Positions 8,816-16,907 of a stretch of DNA of 64,000 nt are shown here, in pieces (the first letter of the stretch is position 1; each line of letters opens with the position of its first letter). The notes under the pieces were generated by a model that made no database searches, was not told the DNA's origin, and saw only the letters and a list, made by a program, of their open reading frames with translations. The position numbers were made by a program, and so were the translations under genes. The stretch comes from Planococcus shixiaomingii. Its GTDB lineage: Bacteria; Bacillota; Bacilli; Bacillales_A; Planococcaceae. The stretch covers positions 2,092,001 through 2,156,000 of the forward strand of contig NZ_CP129236.1 of NCBI RefSeq assembly GCF_030413615.1, written 5' to 3'.

Positions 8816-8828
8816 TGATAACGTTTCA
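8816..8828. promoter_or_regulatory. LacI/CcpA-type operator-like sequence
   Basis: TGATAACGTTTCA is a near-palindrome centred on CG, the hallmark of LacI-family operators. It lies about 25 bases upstream of the sugar-binding-protein start. It fits the cre consensus less well than the site at 1503 (about 11 of 14 positions), so a local LacI-type regulator is as likely as CcpA. Confidence 0.4.
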
Positions 8829-9065
8829 CTTAGCTTTTATGGTTTTAAAATTGCAGCAGGCGCATCACCTTTCTTTTTGGTTAAGACATGATAGAAAAAA
8901 CTGTATTTTCTTAATATTATAATAGCTCAGAAGACAAAGCAAATTCATACTCATTTCCTGTCAATTATATAGGAATTCCTGAGTCCCTAAAATTGGAGAA
9001 CCTATAACTATTTGCCTTGTAATTCGTCCAGGACCTTTTAAGCTGGTAATTTTCCATTTACATTG
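8829..9065. other. intergenic region upstream of the sugar ABC operon
   Basis: No gene is seen. On the minus strand a TATAAT at about 8918-8923 is a possible -10 for the ABC operon, but the -35 (TTGCTT or TTTGCT, 15-16 base spacer) is weak. Confidence 0.3.
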
Positions 9066-9103
9066 AAAAAGTCATTCGACGCCTTGCGTCAGATGACTTT
9101 TTT
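9066..9103 (-). terminator. terminator of the adenine deaminase gene
   Basis: AAAAAGTCATTCGACGC / GCGTCAGATGACTTTTTT forms a stem with one mismatch and U-tract, 17 bases downstream of the ade stop codon. Confidence 0.8.
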
Positions 9104-9119
9104 CCCTTATCTTCTTGCA

Positions 9120-10844
9120 TCAATCAGAAACAGGAACACTAATATGTTTGAATTCCCCCATATCAAACAGGCCGCAGTCGGTAATTTTCAGTTGAGGAAT
9201 TACCGGCAATGCTAAAAAGGAAAGTGTTAAAAAAGCGTTAAAGTGCGTTGGAGCTCCCAACTGAATCAAACTCTTGTTTACAGCATTCACTTGTTGGTTA
9301 ACAACTTCAAAATTCTCTTTCGACATAAGTCCTGCTACTTCAAGAGGCAGATCGGCAAGGCGCTTGCCATCTTTGACAACCACTAGCCCTCCTTCCATTT
9401 CTTCTAACGCTTTGACGGCCAACAGCATATCCTCATCATTTGTGCCAACTGCAATAATGTTGTGCGAATCGTGTGCAACCGTTGTGGCGATGGCTCCCGT
9501 TTTCAGCCCAAGTCCATTAACGATGCCAAGCCCGACATTACCTGTCGCCTTATGCCGTTCAACTACCGCGATTTTCAGTTGATCTCGTTCAAGATTCGGA
9601 ACAAAGCAGCCATTATATGTCTCAACTTCACCAACCAAATGCTCTGTTATTAAATTGTTGGGATTGATGCCGATTATATTGGCTTTCACATTTTTGCCCA
9701 TGTTGATTTGAAACTTCTCTTTTGTATAGTCCGCGATGTTGACGGAATTTCTTACTGACCCAAGTTGGCCCCTTTCGGAAATCGGACCTGTATAAGCGCC
9801 TCCGCTCGCTACTAATTCCCCTTTTTTATACACCTCATAAATTTTGAATTCTTCCAGGTCGTCCAATAAAATTAAATCCGCTTCATAACCCGGCGCCACT
9901 GCTCCTTTTGTATGCAAACCATAGCACTGGGCTGCATGCAGGCTGGCCATCGAAATGGCGGTAATTGGATTTAAGCCGTGGCGAATGGCTGTCCGAAGGT
10001 TGTGGTCGACGCTTCCTTCTTCAATCAAGTCATCCAAATGTTTATCATCCGTGCAAAACATGCAGCGATGGGCGTTCGCTTCCGTGACCGCTTCGAGGAG
10101 GGCGTTAAGATTCTTCGCGACAGATCCTTCGCGCAGCATGACGTACATGCCACGCCGCAACCGCTCAATTACTTCTTCTTTTGTTACACATTCGTGGTCT
10201 GTTGAAATGCCGGCTGTCCGGTACACGTTCAAGTCGTTTTCCTTCAACCCGGCTGCATGGCCGTCCCGTTGAGAGCTCAGCAGCAATTTATCCAACATTG
10301 CACTGTCCGCCCGAAGCACTGCCGGAAAATCCATGACTTCAGCAATTCCCAATACCCGTTTATGGCTGATGAAGTGTTCTAAGTCTTTTGCGGAAAGTGC
10401 AGCACCTGAATTTTCAAACGACGTTGCCGGCACACATGATGGCAGCATGACAAAGACATCGAGCATTACCTGCTCAGAATCCTCCAGCATAAAATCAATT
10501 CCTTTTACGCCGAGTACGTTGGCGATTTCATGGGGGTCGGTTATGACCGTCGTCACCCCGTGCGGCAGGACGATTTGAGAAAACTGATGAGGAGTGACCA
10601 TCGAAGATTCAATATGAACATGGGCGTCAATGAGACCCGGTGAAACATATCGACCTTTTGCGTCGATTTCTTCAACACCCTCATATTCTCCGATTCCGAC
10701 AATAACGCCGTCCTTGATGGCAATATCACCCGTTGTCAGTTCTTTCGTAAAAACGTTGACTATGCGTCCGTTGCGGATGACCAAGTCTGCAGGCTGTTGT
10801 TTGTTAGCCGCTAATATACGGGATTCCAGTTGTTTTTTCTCCAC
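9120..10844 (-). CDS. ade: adenine deaminase
   Basis: A 574-residue amidohydrolase of the Ade family; the reaction is adenine + H2O to hypoxanthine + NH3 in purine salvage. The metal-binding HVHIESS motif lies near residue 75, DPHEIANVLG near 105 and TDHECVTKEE near 217; the C-terminal Ade domain contains VAHDSHNIIAVG and ends near the usual family length. The start is GTG at 10844, eight bases after GGGAGAG. It is a single-gene unit with its own terminator. I saw no purine-riboswitch fold in the 265-base upstream gap. Confidence 0.93.
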   Translation of the reverse strand: MEKKQLESRILAANKQQPADLVIRNGRIVNVFTKELTTGDIAIKDGVIVGIGEYEGVEEIDAKGRYVSPGLIDAHVHIESSMVTPHQFSQIVLPHGVTTVITDPHEIANVLGVKGIDFMLEDSEQVMLDVFVMLPSCVPATSFENSGAALSAKDLEHFISHKRVLGIAEVMDFPAVLRADSAMLDKLLLSSQRDGHAAGLKENDLNVYRTAGISTDHECVTKEEVIERLRRGMYVMLREGSVAKNLNALLEAVTEANAHRCMFCTDDKHLDDLIEEGSVDHNLRTAIRHGLNPITAISMASLHAAQCYGLHTKGAVAPGYEADLILLDDLEEFKIYEVYKKGELVASGGAYTGPISERGQLGSVRNSVNIADYTKEKFQINMGKNVKANIIGINPNNLITEHLVGEVETYNGCFVPNLERDQLKIAVVERHKATGNVGLGIVNGLGLKTGAIATTVAHDSHNIIAVGTNDEDMLLAVKALEEMEGGLVVVKDGKRLADLPLEVAGLMSKENFEVVNQQVNAVNKSLIQLGAPTHFNAFLTLSFLALPVIPQLKITDCGLFDMGEFKHISVPVSD

Positions 10845-11040
10845 GGCTGCATCTCTCCCTTGTTTTTAGAAATCTTTTTTCGAAGTAGTGGTGATGACTT
10901 TTTGAAAATTATCAAGATAAAATAAAGAAATTATCAGTCTTTTTATAGTTTGTTAGCCTTATTTTATCGGAACGAAAAGGATTTGAACAGCGAACCAACA
11001 GTAGAACCAGCTTCTGTGAGAAGTAAGAATATAAATTACG

Positions 11041-11069
11041 TATACACTTTGAGAATAAACTGGTATTAT
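11041..11069 (+). promoter_or_regulatory. candidate SigA promoter of the dienelactone-hydrolase-like gene
   Basis: TATACA and TATTAT are spaced by 17 bases, with TG one base upstream of the -10 (extended -10). The promoter ends 40 bases before the start codon. Confidence 0.4.
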
Positions 11070-11109
11070 ATTTCCAGAATATTCATTTTAATTTCAAAGG
11101 AGTGGAGCA

Positions 11110-11931
11110 ATGGGTTTGCATACGGAATGGGTGGAATACGGCTCTGGATTTAGAGGATATCTGGCTCATATTGATAAAATTTCGGAACAGGCTGCACCGG
11201 CCGTCATTGTGATTCAAGAAGTTTGGGGAGTGGATGAACATATTCAGGATGTCACGCGCCGCTTTGCGCAAGCCGGCTACATAGCTTTTGCGCCCGAATT
11301 ATTTTCCCGCCACGGAGAAATTCAAGAACAATTAAAAGCTGACCGTATTGAAGAAGTAAAGCGATTTTTGGATGAGCTGCCTCCTTCGGGTTGGGGGAAC
11401 GTTGAAGAACGAAATGCTGCCTTGGCAAAGCATCCCGAAGAAAAACAGCAGAGAATTACAGCGACTCTGCAAACTTTGTTCGGCGGTTTGAACCCTGCCG
11501 AATATGTTGATCAGCTGGTGGCAACGGCTTCTTTTTTACGGGGCTCTTATTCAAAAGAACAGGGCGTCGGCTCCATTGGCTTCTGCTTGGGTGGAGCACT
11601 TTCCGCTTCACTGGCTGCACAAGACTCTGAGTTAAAAGGAGCCATTATTTTTTACGGCAATGCTCCGAAACCAGATGCGATGGAAGCGATCAACTGTCCG
11701 GTCCTAGGTTTTTACGGACAAAAAGACAAACGCATTACAGGCCAAGTGGCGGACTTGGCAAAAAACATGGATTCACTCGGTAAATCGTTCGATTACACTA
11801 TTTATGAAGGGGCGGAACATGCTTTCTTCAACGATACTCGACGCTCTTATCACAACGGTGCATCCCGTGACGCTTTTGCAAAGTCACTGCATTTTTTCAA
11901 CGAGGTCTTGCCAATTACATCAGCCGAATAA
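11110..11931 (+). CDS. dienelactone hydrolase family protein
   Basis: A 273-residue alpha/beta hydrolase of the DLH family. The expected Cys-Asp-His triad can be placed: Cys159 in GFCLGG, Asp206 in YGQKDKRIT, His237 in EGAEHAFF; Glu37 in QEVWG is the usual acidic partner of the cysteine. It is about 35 residues longer than classic DLH, with a helical insert around residues 75-130. The natural substrate is not predictable; DLH relatives cleave lactones and small esters. AAAGGAGTGG precedes the ATG. It is a single-gene unit whose terminator is shared with the convergent mtl operon. Confidence 0.82.
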   Translation: MGLHTEWVEYGSGFRGYLAHIDKISEQAAPAVIVIQEVWGVDEHIQDVTRRFAQAGYIAFAPELFSRHGEIQEQLKADRIEEVKRFLDELPPSGWGNVEERNAALAKHPEEKQQRITATLQTLFGGLNPAEYVDQLVATASFLRGSYSKEQGVGSIGFCLGGALSASLAAQDSELKGAIIFYGNAPKPDAMEAINCPVLGFYGQKDKRITGQVADLAKNMDSLGKSFDYTIYEGAEHAFFNDTRRSYHNGASRDAFAKSLHFFNEVLPITSAE

Positions 11932-11939
11932 GCGAAAAA

Positions 11940-11986
11940 GAAGAAGGCTCTAGGGTGCGTGCATTGCACATCTAGAACCTTCTTCT
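11940..11986. terminator. bidirectional terminator between convergent units
   Basis: AAGAAGGCTCTAG pairs with CTAGAACCTTCTT around an inner GTGC-ATT-GCAC hairpin. It serves both the DLH gene and the end of the mannitol operon. Confidence 0.75.
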
Positions 11987-12003
11987 CGATTTTCGGCACT
12001 TCT

Positions 12004-13155
12004 TTATCGTTTCATTACATTTAATTGCTTCATGACTGCAGCAATCAAAGGATCATTAGCCGCTAATCCGGAAACACTTTGCAGCGTTTCTTCATAGCCT
12101 TTTTCTGCAATTTGTTCCTGTAAGCGGCGCGCTTCGTCGTCCTGGTCGTTTTCATACAACAAGACGCCTGCTATTACTGTTGCAAGATTCACCGGTTCTT
12201 GGCCGGTCAACTGAATGAATAGGCTGGCAGGCCGAATCAACCGGTCGTTCTGCCCCAGTTTACGTATCGGCCCTCTTGCTACCCGTGTTACATAATCTGA
12301 GACATAGGGGTTGCGGAAGCGGTTAATAATTTTTTGGATGTATGCACCGTGTTCCGCTTTATCAAATTTGTGCTGGCGAACGATTACTTCCCCTGTTTCT
12401 TGAAGTGCTCCTTGAAGAACTCCTTCAATTTCTTCATCATCCATTGCTTCATTGATGGTAGAGTAATTTTTATAATGTCCCAAATATGCCGGCACTGCAT
12501 GCCCCGTATTCACAGTAAATAATTTCCGCTCGATATAAGGGTTCAAATCGTCCACGTATGTGATGCCTTCTATATCCGGGCGTTGGCCTTTTATGGCAGT
12601 TTGTTCGACCACCCACTCGTAATACGGCTCAACTGCTACTCCCAAAATATTACCGTGGCGCTGATCCGGCACAATCCGGTCAACAGCTGCGTTGGGAAAT
12701 CCGATCAGTTGTTCGGCAGCTCTTTTTTCTTCTTCGTTCAAATAGTCGAACACGTGCTTTTTCAATATTGAACTGCCATTGATCATATTTTCGCATGCGA
12801 TGACATTAAGCGGTTCGTTGCTGGACTTCATCCGAATTTTCAGCCCTTCCGCAAGCAGCTCCGCAATAAACGGCAATACATTTGGTCCGACTGCAGCGGT
12901 GACCAAATCAGCGTTACTGATCGCTTCAATCGCTTCAGCAGGATTTGTCTCGCTGTTGATGCCGCTGACATTCTTAACCGAGATGATTTCCTGTTCAGTC
13001 CCAACCAGCGTCACTTCGTACTCGCGTTGTTGGTTCAGCTCTTGAATCACTGTATCATTGACGTCCAAAAAGAGGGTTTGATAACCTGACTGATACAATA
13101 GAGCGCCGATAAATCCTCTTCCTATGTTGCCCGCTCCAAAATGGACAGCCTGCAT
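12004..13155 (-). CDS. mtlD: mannitol-1-phosphate 5-dehydrogenase
   Basis: A 383-residue long-chain polyol dehydrogenase converting mannitol 1-phosphate to fructose 6-phosphate with NAD+. The N-terminal Rossmann motif is GAGNIGRGFIG (residues 7-17); the C-terminal domain carries the family core ERKLFTVNTGHAVPAYLG (catalytic Lys near 213). The ATG directly abuts the mtlF stop codon, so the genes are translationally coupled. It is the last gene of mtlA-mtlF-mtlD and ends at the 11940-11986 terminator. Confidence 0.95.
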   Translation of the reverse strand: MQAVHFGAGNIGRGFIGALLYQSGYQTLFLDVNDTVIQELNQQREYEVTLVGTEQEIISVKNVSGINSETNPAEAIEAISNADLVTAAVGPNVLPFIAELLAEGLKIRMKSSNEPLNVIACENMINGSSILKKHVFDYLNEEEKRAAEQLIGFPNAAVDRIVPDQRHGNILGVAVEPYYEWVVEQTAIKGQRPDIEGITYVDDLNPYIERKLFTVNTGHAVPAYLGHYKNYSTINEAMDDEEIEGVLQGALQETGEVIVRQHKFDKAEHGAYIQKIINRFRNPYVSDYVTRVARGPIRKLGQNDRLIRPASLFIQLTGQEPVNLATVIAGVLLYENDQDDEARRLQEQIAEKGYEETLQSVSGLAANDPLIAAVMKQLNVMKR

Positions 13156-13593
13156 TTAGCTCACCTCGCTAAAGAGATCCAAAATTTCTTCTTCTGAAGT
13201 GGCATTCAAAATTTTATCGATATTTTCTTCTTCCGAGCAGACAATTGCGATATTCGATAAAATTTCCAAGTGCTCATTGCCTTTACCGGCGATGCCGATT
13301 AAAATTTTCGCGATATTGCCATCACCAAAATCAACGCCGTTTGGCACCGTGACAACCGAAATGCCGGTTTCAATAACATTCTTTTTCGCATCTTCAGTGC
13401 CATGTGGAATCGCCAGGAAATTGCCCATATAAGTAGTCGCCATTTCTTCGCGTTCATACATTTTATCGATATAGCCAGCGTCGACATAGCCGCCCTGGAC
13501 AAGAATCTCACCGGTAAAACGAATTGCCTCATCTTTGCTTGGAATAGCCACATTTAATTTAATATTTTCTTTGCTTAATACTGGTTTCGCCAT
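13156..13593 (-). CDS. mtlF: PTS mannitol transporter EIIA component
   Basis: A 145-residue EIIA of the fructose/mannitol class. His64 in AIPHGTEDAK is the phosphorylation site that receives phosphate from HPr and passes it to the EIIB domain of MtlA. The ATG at 13593 is eight bases from AGGAG; the GTG three codons upstream overlaps that site and is unlikely. It lies between mtlA (111-base gap with a hairpin) and mtlD. Confidence 0.94.
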   Translation of the reverse strand: MAKPVLSKENIKLNVAIPSKDEAIRFTGEILVQGGYVDAGYIDKMYEREEMATTYMGNFLAIPHGTEDAKKNVIETGISVVTVPNGVDFGDGNIAKILIGIAGKGNEHLEILSNIAIVCSEEENIDKILNATSEEEILDLFSEVS

Positions 13594-13658
13594 TTTTATC
13601 ACTCCTCATGAAATATTGTCTTTCAGTTTCAGAAATTCTTCCAAAGCAATAGCTTATT

Positions 13659-13701
13659 AAACAACAATCAGTGGAGACGAATACCCCACTGATTGTTGTT
13701 T
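13659..13701 (-). promoter_or_regulatory. strong intercistronic hairpin between mtlA and mtlF
   Basis: AACAACAATCAGTGG pairs perfectly with CCACTGATTGTTGTT (15 bp), followed downstream on the minus strand by weak T-richness. It may be a partial terminator or message stabiliser that sets the mtlA : mtlFD ratio. Confidence 0.6.
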
Positions 13702-13704
13702 ACT

Positions 13705-15192
13705 TTATTCGCCCTGCTCTTTTAAACGCTGTGCCAACTTGTCGTATTCCGGACTGTTCATGAAGTTCTCCACTGAAATATGTTCCGCTTGCGGAAGTTT
13801 CGCTTTTGCGCGGTCCGTTAAGTCTTTATGCGTAACAACCACATCCGCATCTGCGGGCAGTTGATTGATCGCCGTATTCGAAACCGGGATATCGATTTGA
13901 GCTTTTTTGAATTTATTTCTGAGCAAGGATGCCCCCATTGCACTGGAGCCCATGCCTGCATCACAGGCAAAAACGACTTTTTTGATTTCGTGTGCAGATT
14001 TTATTGGGGCCGCTTGAACCGCTTGCGTGTTATCGGAAGCCAGATTTCTTTCGCTCGTGTCACCGATTACACCAGCAGCCGGTTGCGGTGTTAAATAACC
14101 AGTCGCGTCGCTTTTCTTTCCTTTCATCTCCTGCATTCTGTTAGCTGCAGCAGCCAAGTCTTCTCCCTCTTCCACTTTGCTTGTTTTTAAAACAACAGAA
14201 GAGATTGCAAAAGAAACGGCTGCCGCAATGGTCACCCCTAAAATAACTCCAGGATAATTACCCGGCGGCGTCAAAGCCATCAATGCGAAAATACTTCCCG
14301 GAGAAGGTGTTGCAACAAGTCCTGCATTAAACAGTGTCAGCGTGAAAACCCCGCTCATGCCGCCTGCAATAACTGCAAGAAGCAGCATCGGTTTCATCAA
14401 TACATACGGGAAATAAATTTCATGAATCCCGCCTAAAAACTGGATGATGGCCGCTCCTGGTGCGGAACTTTTTGAAATTCCTTTGCCGAAAACCGAAAAA
14501 GCAAGCAGAACACCCAGGCCTGGACCCGGATTACTTTCAAGCAGGAACAATATAGATTTCCCCGCGCTTGCCGCCTGTTCTACACCAAGCGGGCTTAAAA
14601 TCCCATGGTTGATAGCGTTATTAAGGAACAAAATTTTAGCCGGTTCAATGATAATGCTCGCTAAAGGAAGCAATCCCATGCTGACAATTACTTCAACACC
14701 AGAAGCCAAAGCATTGGTTAACGAGTTGACCAATGGTCCAACAAAATATACTGAAATTCCCGCAAGAAATGCCCCTAATATACCGGCGGAAAAGTTGTTA
14801 TACAGCATTTCGAAACCTGGACGAATTCGGTGCTGGAACCCGCCATCGATCAATTTCATCGCAAAACCGGCGAGCGGCCCCATAATCATGGCCCCTAGGA
14901 ACATCGGTATTTCCGCTCCAACAATAACCCCCATCGTAGCGATTGCACCGAGCACTCCGCCCCGGAAATCATACACCAACCGCCCACCGGTAAAACCGAT
15001 CAGCAACGGCAGCAAATACGTGATCATCGGACCAACGAGTGTGGCTAATTTCTCATTCGGTGTCCAACCGTCCGGAATAAATAAAGCTGTAATGAGTCCC
15101 CATGCGATAAAAGCTCCGATGTTCGGCATGATCATCCCGCTCAAATAACTCCCGAAACGCTGGATTTTGGCACGTGTTGTTGCTTCTGCCAT
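13705..15192 (-). CDS. mtlA: PTS mannitol transporter EIICB
   Basis: A 495-residue fused EIIC-EIIB. Residues 1-340 are the membrane EIIC channel (start RFGSYLSGMIMPNIGAFIAWG). Residues 400-495 are EIIB with the phosphocysteine in VFACDAGMGSSAMG near residue 411. The EIIA domain found in enterobacterial MtlA is absent and encoded separately by mtlF, as in many Firmicutes. It imports mannitol with phosphorylation. The ATG follows GAGGGG. Two inverted repeats lie in the leader. No mtlR regulator gene is in the window. Confidence 0.95.
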   Translation of the reverse strand: MAEATTRAKIQRFGSYLSGMIMPNIGAFIAWGLITALFIPDGWTPNEKLATLVGPMITYLLPLLIGFTGGRLVYDFRGGVLGAIATMGVIVGAEIPMFLGAMIMGPLAGFAMKLIDGGFQHRIRPGFEMLYNNFSAGILGAFLAGISVYFVGPLVNSLTNALASGVEVIVSMGLLPLASIIIEPAKILFLNNAINHGILSPLGVEQAASAGKSILFLLESNPGPGLGVLLAFSVFGKGISKSSAPGAAIIQFLGGIHEIYFPYVLMKPMLLLAVIAGGMSGVFTLTLFNAGLVATPSPGSIFALMALTPPGNYPGVILGVTIAAAVSFAISSVVLKTSKVEEGEDLAAAANRMQEMKGKKSDATGYLTPQPAAGVIGDTSERNLASDNTQAVQAAPIKSAHEIKKVVFACDAGMGSSAMGASLLRNKFKKAQIDIPVSNTAINQLPADADVVVTHKDLTDRAKAKLPQAEHISVENFMNSPEYDKLAQRLKEQGE

Positions 15193-15217
15193 GATTTTCC
15201 CCTCTTTTCTTTTGAAT

Positions 15218-15239
15218 ACTGAAATTGGTTAATTTCAGT
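15218..15239. promoter_or_regulatory. inverted repeat in the mtlA leader
   Basis: ACTGAAATT-GGTT-AATTTCAGT is a perfect 9-bp palindrome with a 4-base spacer, 26-47 bases upstream of the mtlA ATG. It could be an operator or a small RNA hairpin. Confidence 0.45.
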
Positions 15240-15260
15240 TTCACATGGAAGTGTTTTTCG

Positions 15261-15273
15261 AGTGATTTTCACT
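15261..15273. promoter_or_regulatory. second inverted repeat upstream of mtlA
   Basis: AGTGATTTTCACT is a palindrome with 5-bp arms and TTT spacer, about 70-80 bases upstream of mtlA. It is a candidate operator for a mannitol regulator encoded elsewhere. Confidence 0.35.
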
Positions 15274-15633
15274 AATAGGCAGAGTTTAATTTGAAGGCCA
15301 TAAACTTTAATAAAGGCTACTTCTAAATTTTTAATTCCTCCTTTCTACAGTGGCTAATAAGTAACAAAAAAAGGGGCCGGTATAGGAAATAACAACCCAC
15401 TAATTCTTTTTACCTTTTCTAACAAATACTTAATCCTCTTAGTAAGTTCTTATCAGAAATTTATATTTTATGAAAGAAGTAAGATTATCAAACTCATGCT
15501 CAAAAACACAGCCCAACTGGCTTAATGAGATACCACTTTCTGAAAATGCAACTCTATAGATAGATGGTAGCATAGTGCTAAGCATTTTTGCGTTAAAATA
15601 TCAGAAATATCAGATTATATAATCATTGATACT
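15274..15633. other. gene-free upstream region of the mannitol operon
   Basis: No gene is convincing here. A good AAAGGAGG on the minus strand near 15338 has no ATG, GTG or TTG at a suitable distance. The region is AT-rich and probably carries the mtl promoter, but I could not place one confidently. Confidence 0.4.
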
Positions 15634-15671
15634 AAAGGCCAACTCGACAAATTATATTTGAGCTGGCCTTT
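15634..15671 (-). terminator. terminator of nadS
   Basis: AAAGGCCAACTC pairs with GAGCTGGCCTTT (one mismatch), just downstream of the nadS stop codon. Confidence 0.75.
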
Positions 15672-15677
15672 CATCTT

Positions 15678-16805
15678 TTATAACAATGCCGGTTTTTTCA
15701 ACGTCTGGTCTACGACTCGGAGAAATTCTTTCAGTTCTTTTTCCGTGGTCAATCGCCTGAATGAAATTCGGATAAACTTTCTGGCCACATCAGTTTCAAC
15801 GCCCATTGCGCCCATAGCGGACATGGCTTCCCCCGAGCCAATTTTACATGCTGTACCGGTGGAAATTGCAATTTGTTCCCGGTTGCACTGAAGCATCATC
15901 CATTGACCTTCTACATGGGGCAATATTAACCCTTGGATAAAAGGCGATTTTGTTTCTACATCTCCTGTCAACGCTACACCGGCAGGCAAATGCTTTATGA
16001 GAAACTCCTGAAGTTGCCTTGCTTGCCTGTAGCTGTCCTGCTGTTCGGCCACAGCGTGCTTAGCCGCAATGGTTGCAGAAATAACTCCCGGAACGTCAAC
16101 AGTTCCTGCCCTAAAACCATTTTGGTGAGTTGTGCCTTCGTAAACTGATTCCCAGTGCACGGCCGGATCAATATAAACGATACCAACCCCTTTTGGGCCG
16201 CCGATTTTGTGGGCAGAACAAACTGCAGCCGCGACATCAAGTGCCTTAATATCCAAGTGGATTTTTCCAAAACCTTGGACGATATCGCAATGAACCGGAA
16301 CCGCCCATTTTTTGGCATGGGCGGCACAGACCGCAACAGGCTGCATTGCCCCCATTTCGGAATTGACTAGCTGAAGTATGACCAAGGCCGTTTGATCATC
16401 CACTAGGTCTTTATATATTTCGATATCAATGATTCCATTGCGGTCTACTGGAACATATTCAACTTGGTAGTCTTCTTTTTCCAATTCATGAAGCGTCGTT
16501 AAAACCGATGCATGCTCTAATTTTGTTGTAATGATGGTCCGTTTGTTCGGCGGCCTCCCTTTTAACAAGGAACGAATGGCCAACTGATTGCCTTCCGAAG
16601 CATTGCCGGTAAAATAAATCCCCTCCGGCCGAACGTTTAAAAAGCTAGCCCATAACTGCCGGCAAGAATCCAAATACCCAGCAGCATCTGAGCCAGCCTC
16701 ATGCAAACTGTGAGTATTGCCGTATGCTTTTTCAGCCGCTTCTGCGTAAGCTGCCAGCGCTTCTTTCCTCATCGGCACTGTTGCAGCAGAATCCAAATAA
16801 ATCAT
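15678..16805 (-). CDS. nadS: cysteine desulfurase (NifS/NadS type)
   Basis: A 375-residue PLP enzyme that takes sulfur from cysteine for Fe-S cluster assembly. Features: YLDSAATVPM at the N-terminus, SAHKIGGPKG with the PLP lysine near residue 200, and the active Cys in STGTACKIGSG near 326. It is divergent from nadBCA; this pairing is typical of Bacillus-type genomes, where this desulfurase matures the 4Fe-4S cluster of NadA. The ATG follows AGGTGAAG. Its promoter overlaps an operator-like palindrome shared with nadB. Confidence 0.9.
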   Translation of the reverse strand: MIYLDSAATVPMRKEALAAYAEAAEKAYGNTHSLHEAGSDAAGYLDSCRQLWASFLNVRPEGIYFTGNASEGNQLAIRSLLKGRPPNKRTIITTKLEHASVLTTLHELEKEDYQVEYVPVDRNGIIDIEIYKDLVDDQTALVILQLVNSEMGAMQPVAVCAAHAKKWAVPVHCDIVQGFGKIHLDIKALDVAAAVCSAHKIGGPKGVGIVYIDPAVHWESVYEGTTHQNGFRAGTVDVPGVISATIAAKHAVAEQQDSYRQARQLQEFLIKHLPAGVALTGDVETKSPFIQGLILPHVEGQWMMLQCNREQIAISTGTACKIGSGEAMSAMGAMGVETDVARKFIRISFRRLTTEKELKEFLRVVDQTLKKPALL

Positions 16806-16854
16806 AATCTCTTCACCTAGTTCCTCCCTGACGCGATTTTACTCTTGTAATCAC

Positions 16855-16882
16855 TGTATCTTTATGTCATTAATAGTGTCAA
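16855..16882 (-). promoter_or_regulatory. nadS promoter
   Basis: On the minus strand TTGACA (16877-16882) and GATACA (16855-16860) are separated by 16 bases. The -35 lies inside the palindrome at 16875-16888, so a bound repressor would block it. Confidence 0.55.
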
Positions 16883-16888
16883 GACACT
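16875..16888. promoter_or_regulatory. candidate NiaR (YrxA) operator between nadS and nadB
   Basis: AGTGTC-AA-GACACT has 6-bp perfect arms and lies between the divergent nadS and nadB genes, where the niacin-responsive repressor NiaR acts in Bacilli. GTGTC/GACAC-type arms agree with what I recall of that motif. No niaR gene is in the window. Confidence 0.6.
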
Positions 16889-16907
16889 TGTAAAGAAGGT
16901 GTAAAGT

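Noticed and set aside
10845..11040. Purine riboswitch upstream of adenine deaminase
   Set aside because: The conserved core and three-way junction helices cannot be drawn from the sequence; the gap is simple AT-rich DNA.
14444..15148. 234-codon plus-strand frame antisense to mtlA
   Set aside because: Long but fully within mtlA, with Ile/Pro/Ser-rich antisense composition and no start signals.
15270..15345. Small leader peptide upstream of mtlA behind AAAGGAGG
   Set aside because: The frame has no ATG, GTG or TTG at a proper distance; an ATT start would be needed.
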